Source: JAAYJT01 sp037446395 (lineage in GTDB: Bacteria > Bacteroidota > Bacteroidia > Bacteroidales > JAAYJT01). From it: a stretch of DNA of 64,000 bases. The notes under the pieces are model-generated. The model did no database searches. It saw only the letters and a list, made by a program, of their open reading frames with translations, and was not told where the DNA came from. The DNA lies in the NCBI GenBank assembly GCA_037446395.1, contig JBBIIP010000002.1:62001-126000 (forward strand). The letters run 5' to 3'. Of this stretch, positions 61,307-64,000 are shown piece by piece. Every line of letters starts with the position of its first letter. The stretch's first letter is position 1. A program made the position numbers and the translations under genes.

Positions 61307-63634
61307 TTAATTCAAAAATAAGATTTTGCTGGCAAGGGTCTCGGTTCCATCTTCGCTCGCGATAAAAACCAGATAAACTCCACTGTTGGCCCGGCGGCCG
61401 TTAAAGTTCATCCCATTCCAGATGGCCTGCCCACCTAATGACCTGGTTCTGAAAACAAGGTTGCCGTTGATGTCAGTAATCTTAATTTCCGAATCTCTCA
61501 TCAGCCCTTTTATGGCAATCGAACCCTCATAACCCGGTCTGACAGGGTTTGGGAACACCAAGACATCGGTAGGTTTGGCTTCGGGAGAAGAAGCGGTAGA
61601 CCTATATGAAATAATCCCGTTGGAAGTGCCAAAATAGACTTCGCCTTTCTTATCTATTACAATCGAAGTAATTGAATTCGAAAGCAAGGGGCTGTTCCCT
61701 TCATGAAAGTTATAGATTTGCTGCGTTCCGTCCTCCGACATCAGAAAAACTCCTGCCCGATCGGTTCCAAACCACTTTCGGTTTGCCCCATCAACTGCGA
61801 TGGCAGTTACGTTTTCTGAATTTAAAAGATATTGGGTAAATATGCCGATAACAACCAATGGTCGCTGGGCATCAAAATTTCCTGTTGAGAATACGTTTCC
61901 CGGATTCCTTATGACGCCCACCCCTTCGTTTGTGCCGATCCAAAGCTCGCCATTATTGTCAACTGCCAGGCTTAAAATTCTGGTTCCCGGCAAGTTGCCA
62001 TTTCCCAGTGCGGCTGAAAGGCGCTTGGCCTTATCGTCAGCCACATTGTCTATGGTTCCATTGTCAGAAAATACCACCAGCCCATGATCCCTAACCAACA
62101 TCCATTTCTGGTTGTTTTTGTCGATCACTATCCCGCCAAAATCAATTGCGCTTGCTACAGGGCTTAGGTTGAATGAGCGCCATGTGCCGTTGGGTTTCAT
62201 TACCGAAAGCAGATTGCCGGCGCTGCTGTTTGTAACCCATAGGTTTTTTTGCTGGTCGAAAGCAAGCCCTCCAATCCCAATCCATGTGGGTGCATATACG
62301 TTTCCGCGTAATGTACTATTGGTGCTGTCATAAGATTTTACAATGATCCCATCATTCATCTCAATCAGTCCTTTGCCCCAGGTTCCTGCAAACAAACGTT
62401 TCGGATTATCGGCATCTACAGCCAAGCAAAGAACGTCATGTAATTTGTCCATGCCAGCGGTATTCCAGGGGTTAAAAGACTGCCACTTACCGGCAGTATA
62501 GCTCTGAATAACGGCGGGATAATATATACTTGCCCACGATGAGTTTTTTCCCCCGGGAACTGTCCATAAATAATTCTCGTTCAATGCCATAGCATAAACG
62601 GTCGTTGAGGAAGGCCCGGCTGGTTGTATGTATTGATCTTTCAGCTCGCTTGTTCTTTTGATAAGCCCATGTTGGTCGTCGGCAATAAAAGTCGTCCCTT
62701 CTGCTGTGATTATCATGTCGTTAGGGCTTGGCGAGCCAAAATGATAGGCTTGCAGGAAATCAACCTGGTTGAGATTCGGATCATAGATCTTTGCATAATT
62801 CCATCGTGCTATGATGAATTTGCCACGTTGCGAGCGCAGATTCCTGATCTTCGCTGTTTCGTTGGTGTTAAAATAGTTCCACGTTGTACCGTTGAAAACG
62901 AACAGGGTGTCGTTATTTAAGGCATTGCCCGGTTTGTTCACAATCAGCCGGTTGTTGAGAGATGCGATTCGGTTAAACCGTGAGTTTGGAGTTGGAATGA
63001 TTTGTACCCTGCTCCACGAGGCATAATTGGCAAGATTTGGGCTGCGAAAGCTTGCATTGTAGATTCCCTCCGTTGTAGCCGCAAAGAGCGTAGAATCAGG
63101 ATCAAACAGAGCGATGTCCAACACATTCACTGCGGCACCCAAAGCGCCAATGTAATATGTGTCAGCAATTTCTTTTTTGGCAATGTCGAGCACCACAATT
63201 CCAAATCCACAAGCCAGGTAGGCACGATTTCCGATAATAGTGATGTTATTGATGGATTTGTTTCCAAGAATGGTTTTTCGTTTTATGTCGCTGATATTCA
63301 AAATATTGCCTTCGCTGACGAGATCAATATTGGTATTAGAATATGCAACAACCACTATTGTATTATCACGATTAGCCTGAATGACACTCACACCAATATC
63401 AGACAAGCCATTTATCTTTGTAAGCCGCGTAACGCTTTCCTCTTTTTTGTCGAAATAAAAAAGGCTATAGGGAGTGGCAGCATAGATACGATTTTTTGTT
63501 TCGGCTACCGAGATAATTTTATTGTAGGGCAGGTGTTCCTGCCACTGGCCGATGGCAATGTTTTGAGCGGTGCCGATGAGGGGCGGGAAACTAAAAAAGG
63601 CAAAGGTAAATAACAGAGTTCTGGTCAAATTCAT
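61307..63634 (-). CDS. porZ: PorZ-like type IX secretion system protein
   Basis: A 775-residue protein with signal peptide (to about 24, ending IGTAQ), two beta-propeller domains of the two-component-regulator-propeller type (RIYAATPYSLFYFDKK, INGLSDIGVSVI, DNNGELWIGTNEGVGVI, RKWFGTDRAGVFLMS) and a C-terminal sorting domain (VFPNPVRPGYEGSIAIKG, ITDINGNLVFRTRSLGG, SGVYLVFIASEDG). In Porphyromonas PorZ acts on the cell surface to help attach A-LPS to T9SS cargo. The N-terminal WQEHLPYNKIISVAE block is typical of PorZ. The ATG at 63634 was chosen; an in-frame TTG lies six codons upstream. Confidence 0.85.
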   Translation of the reverse strand: MNLTRTLLFTFAFFSFPPLIGTAQNIAIGQWQEHLPYNKIISVAETKNRIYAATPYSLFYFDKKEESVTRLTKINGLSDIGVSVIQANRDNTIVVVAYSNTNIDLVSEGNILNISDIKRKTILGNKSINNITIIGNRAYLACGFGIVVLDIAKKEIADTYYIGALGAAVNVLDIALFDPDSTLFAATTEGIYNASFRSPNLANYASWSRVQIIPTPNSRFNRIASLNNRLIVNKPGNALNNDTLFVFNGTTWNYFNTNETAKIRNLRSQRGKFIIARWNYAKIYDPNLNQVDFLQAYHFGSPSPNDMIITAEGTTFIADDQHGLIKRTSELKDQYIQPAGPSSTTVYAMALNENYLWTVPGGKNSSWASIYYPAVIQSYTAGKWQSFNPWNTAGMDKLHDVLCLAVDADNPKRLFAGTWGKGLIEMNDGIIVKSYDSTNSTLRGNVYAPTWIGIGGLAFDQQKNLWVTNSSAGNLLSVMKPNGTWRSFNLSPVASAIDFGGIVIDKNNQKWMLVRDHGLVVFSDNGTIDNVADDKAKRLSAALGNGNLPGTRILSLAVDNNGELWIGTNEGVGVIRNPGNVFSTGNFDAQRPLVVIGIFTQYLLNSENVTAIAVDGANRKWFGTDRAGVFLMSEDGTQQIYNFHEGNSPLLSNSITSIVIDKKGEVYFGTSNGIISYRSTASSPEAKPTDVLVFPNPVRPGYEGSIAIKGLMRDSEIKITDINGNLVFRTRSLGGQAIWNGMNFNGRRANSGVYLVFIASEDGTETLASKILFLN

Positions 63635-63773
63635 GGGATTGGGTTTAATCAATCTCTAAATAGTAATTAACTATTTCTAAGCGCAATTATTGTCTGAAAG
63701 CTAGCCCAATTGCGTTCGTGCAGGCAAATGATTGAGAGGTTTTGTATTTTTGGACATTCCTAAACCCTGCCTG

Positions 63774-64000
63774 ATGAAGGTCTTTGCAAACCACTCTCAA
63801 ATGTTCTCATCAGTCCGGCAATTTATGGGTTCCCATAAAGGCTCATTTTTGCTTATTGGCTATTTGGTAATAGCCTGTATAGCCTATAGTGGTGTTGCTT
63901 TTTTTCAGGTTTCACTCAAATGGGACATGGTTGACTGCTATTTGCCATGGCGTTATTTTGTAGGCGAGAGCATCCAAAACGGAATCTTCCCGCTTTGGAA
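63774..64000 (+). CDS. YfhO-like multi-pass membrane protein, partial
   Basis: The first 75 residues of a larger protein cut by the right edge. A TM segment (about 24-44, SFLLIGYLVIACIAYSGVAF) is followed by DMVDCYLPWRYFVGESIQNG and FPLW, a pattern of the Asp-containing first periplasmic loop seen in YfhO-type and other large membrane glycosyltransferase-like proteins of Bacteroidota. It is divergent from porZ, with 139 bases between them. A TATTTTTG (63745-63752) lies 21 bases upstream of the ATG. Confidence 0.6.
   Translation, partial: MKVFANHSQMFSSVRQFMGSHKGSFLLIGYLVIACIAYSGVAFFQVSLKWDMVDCYLPWRYFVGESIQNGIFPLW

Noticed and set aside
1..64000. CRISPR arrays, insertion sequences, prophage genes and rRNA
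   Set aside because: No direct-repeat arrays, transposase or integrase motifs, or rRNA sequence were recognised on reading both strands.

Overview
The window comes from a chromosome of the phylum Bacteroidota, probably an anaerobic or facultative member of the Bacteroidales/Marinilabiliales group. The evidence is type IX secretion (a PorZ-like protein and several C-terminal sorting domains), LVIVD and two-component-propeller type surface proteins, a tRNA without an encoded CCA end, few Shine-Dalgarno sequences, and promoters with the Bacteroidota -7 box TAnnTTTG. No CRISPR array, insertion sequence, phage or rRNA was seen. The taxonomic placement is an inference from gene content.

Layout. 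1-2137: acyl-CoA carboxylase (cut by the left edge) and methylmalonyl-CoA epimerase, the propionate branch. 2346-5283: secreted S9-type hydrolase, YfcC-type carrier and tRNA-Arg(CCG). 5458-12079: class II aldolase, a lipoprotein, two tandem universal stress proteins around a SPOR protein, ruvB and queG. 12069-18373: sensor kinase, butyrate kinase and the fused B12-dependent isobutyryl-CoA mutase IcmF. 18909-31713: twelve genes on the minus strand with short gaps or overlaps, in two parts. The upstream part (31713-25862) encodes a small secreted Cys protein, a NapH/CcoG-like membrane iron-sulfur protein, an outer-membrane barrel, an exported ferredoxin with ten [4Fe-4S] motifs and two T9SS cargo proteins. 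It looks like a haem-free electron conduit across the envelope. The downstream part (25829-18909) encodes a PqqD-like protein, an ATP-grasp ligase, a PLP decarboxylase, a urea-transporter/M23-peptidase fusion, a YaiO-like barrel and a TPR protein. It looks like an uncharacterised biosynthesis-plus-envelope system.

32016-42578: membrane acyltransferase, HMA-AraC regulator, glycosyltransferase, exonuclease/GIY-YIG fusion, envelope lipoproteins, tsaB and an HlyD/TolC export pair without its pump. 42941-45534: a five-haem cytochrome and a porin with its own haem site, a second possible electron conduit. 45632-51852 and on to 55296: repair, acetyltransferase, amidohydrolase, nitroreductase, pgi, a two-component system, and a radical SAM/unknown pair that overlaps. 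55298-56971: an ECF sigma factor with a probable membrane partner, divergent from a small membrane gene. Both sides carry the same ECF-type promoter, TGTAAC-N16/17-CGTCAAAA. 56998-64000: thpR, a DUF819 carrier, lysS, recO, porZ and the start of a YfhO-like membrane protein.

The metabolic genes suggest fermentation of sugars and amino acids with propionate and butyrate/isobutyrate steps. Two separate redox clusters point to electron transfer to or from the cell surface. All functions are inferred from sequence motifs and gene order; no database search was possible.
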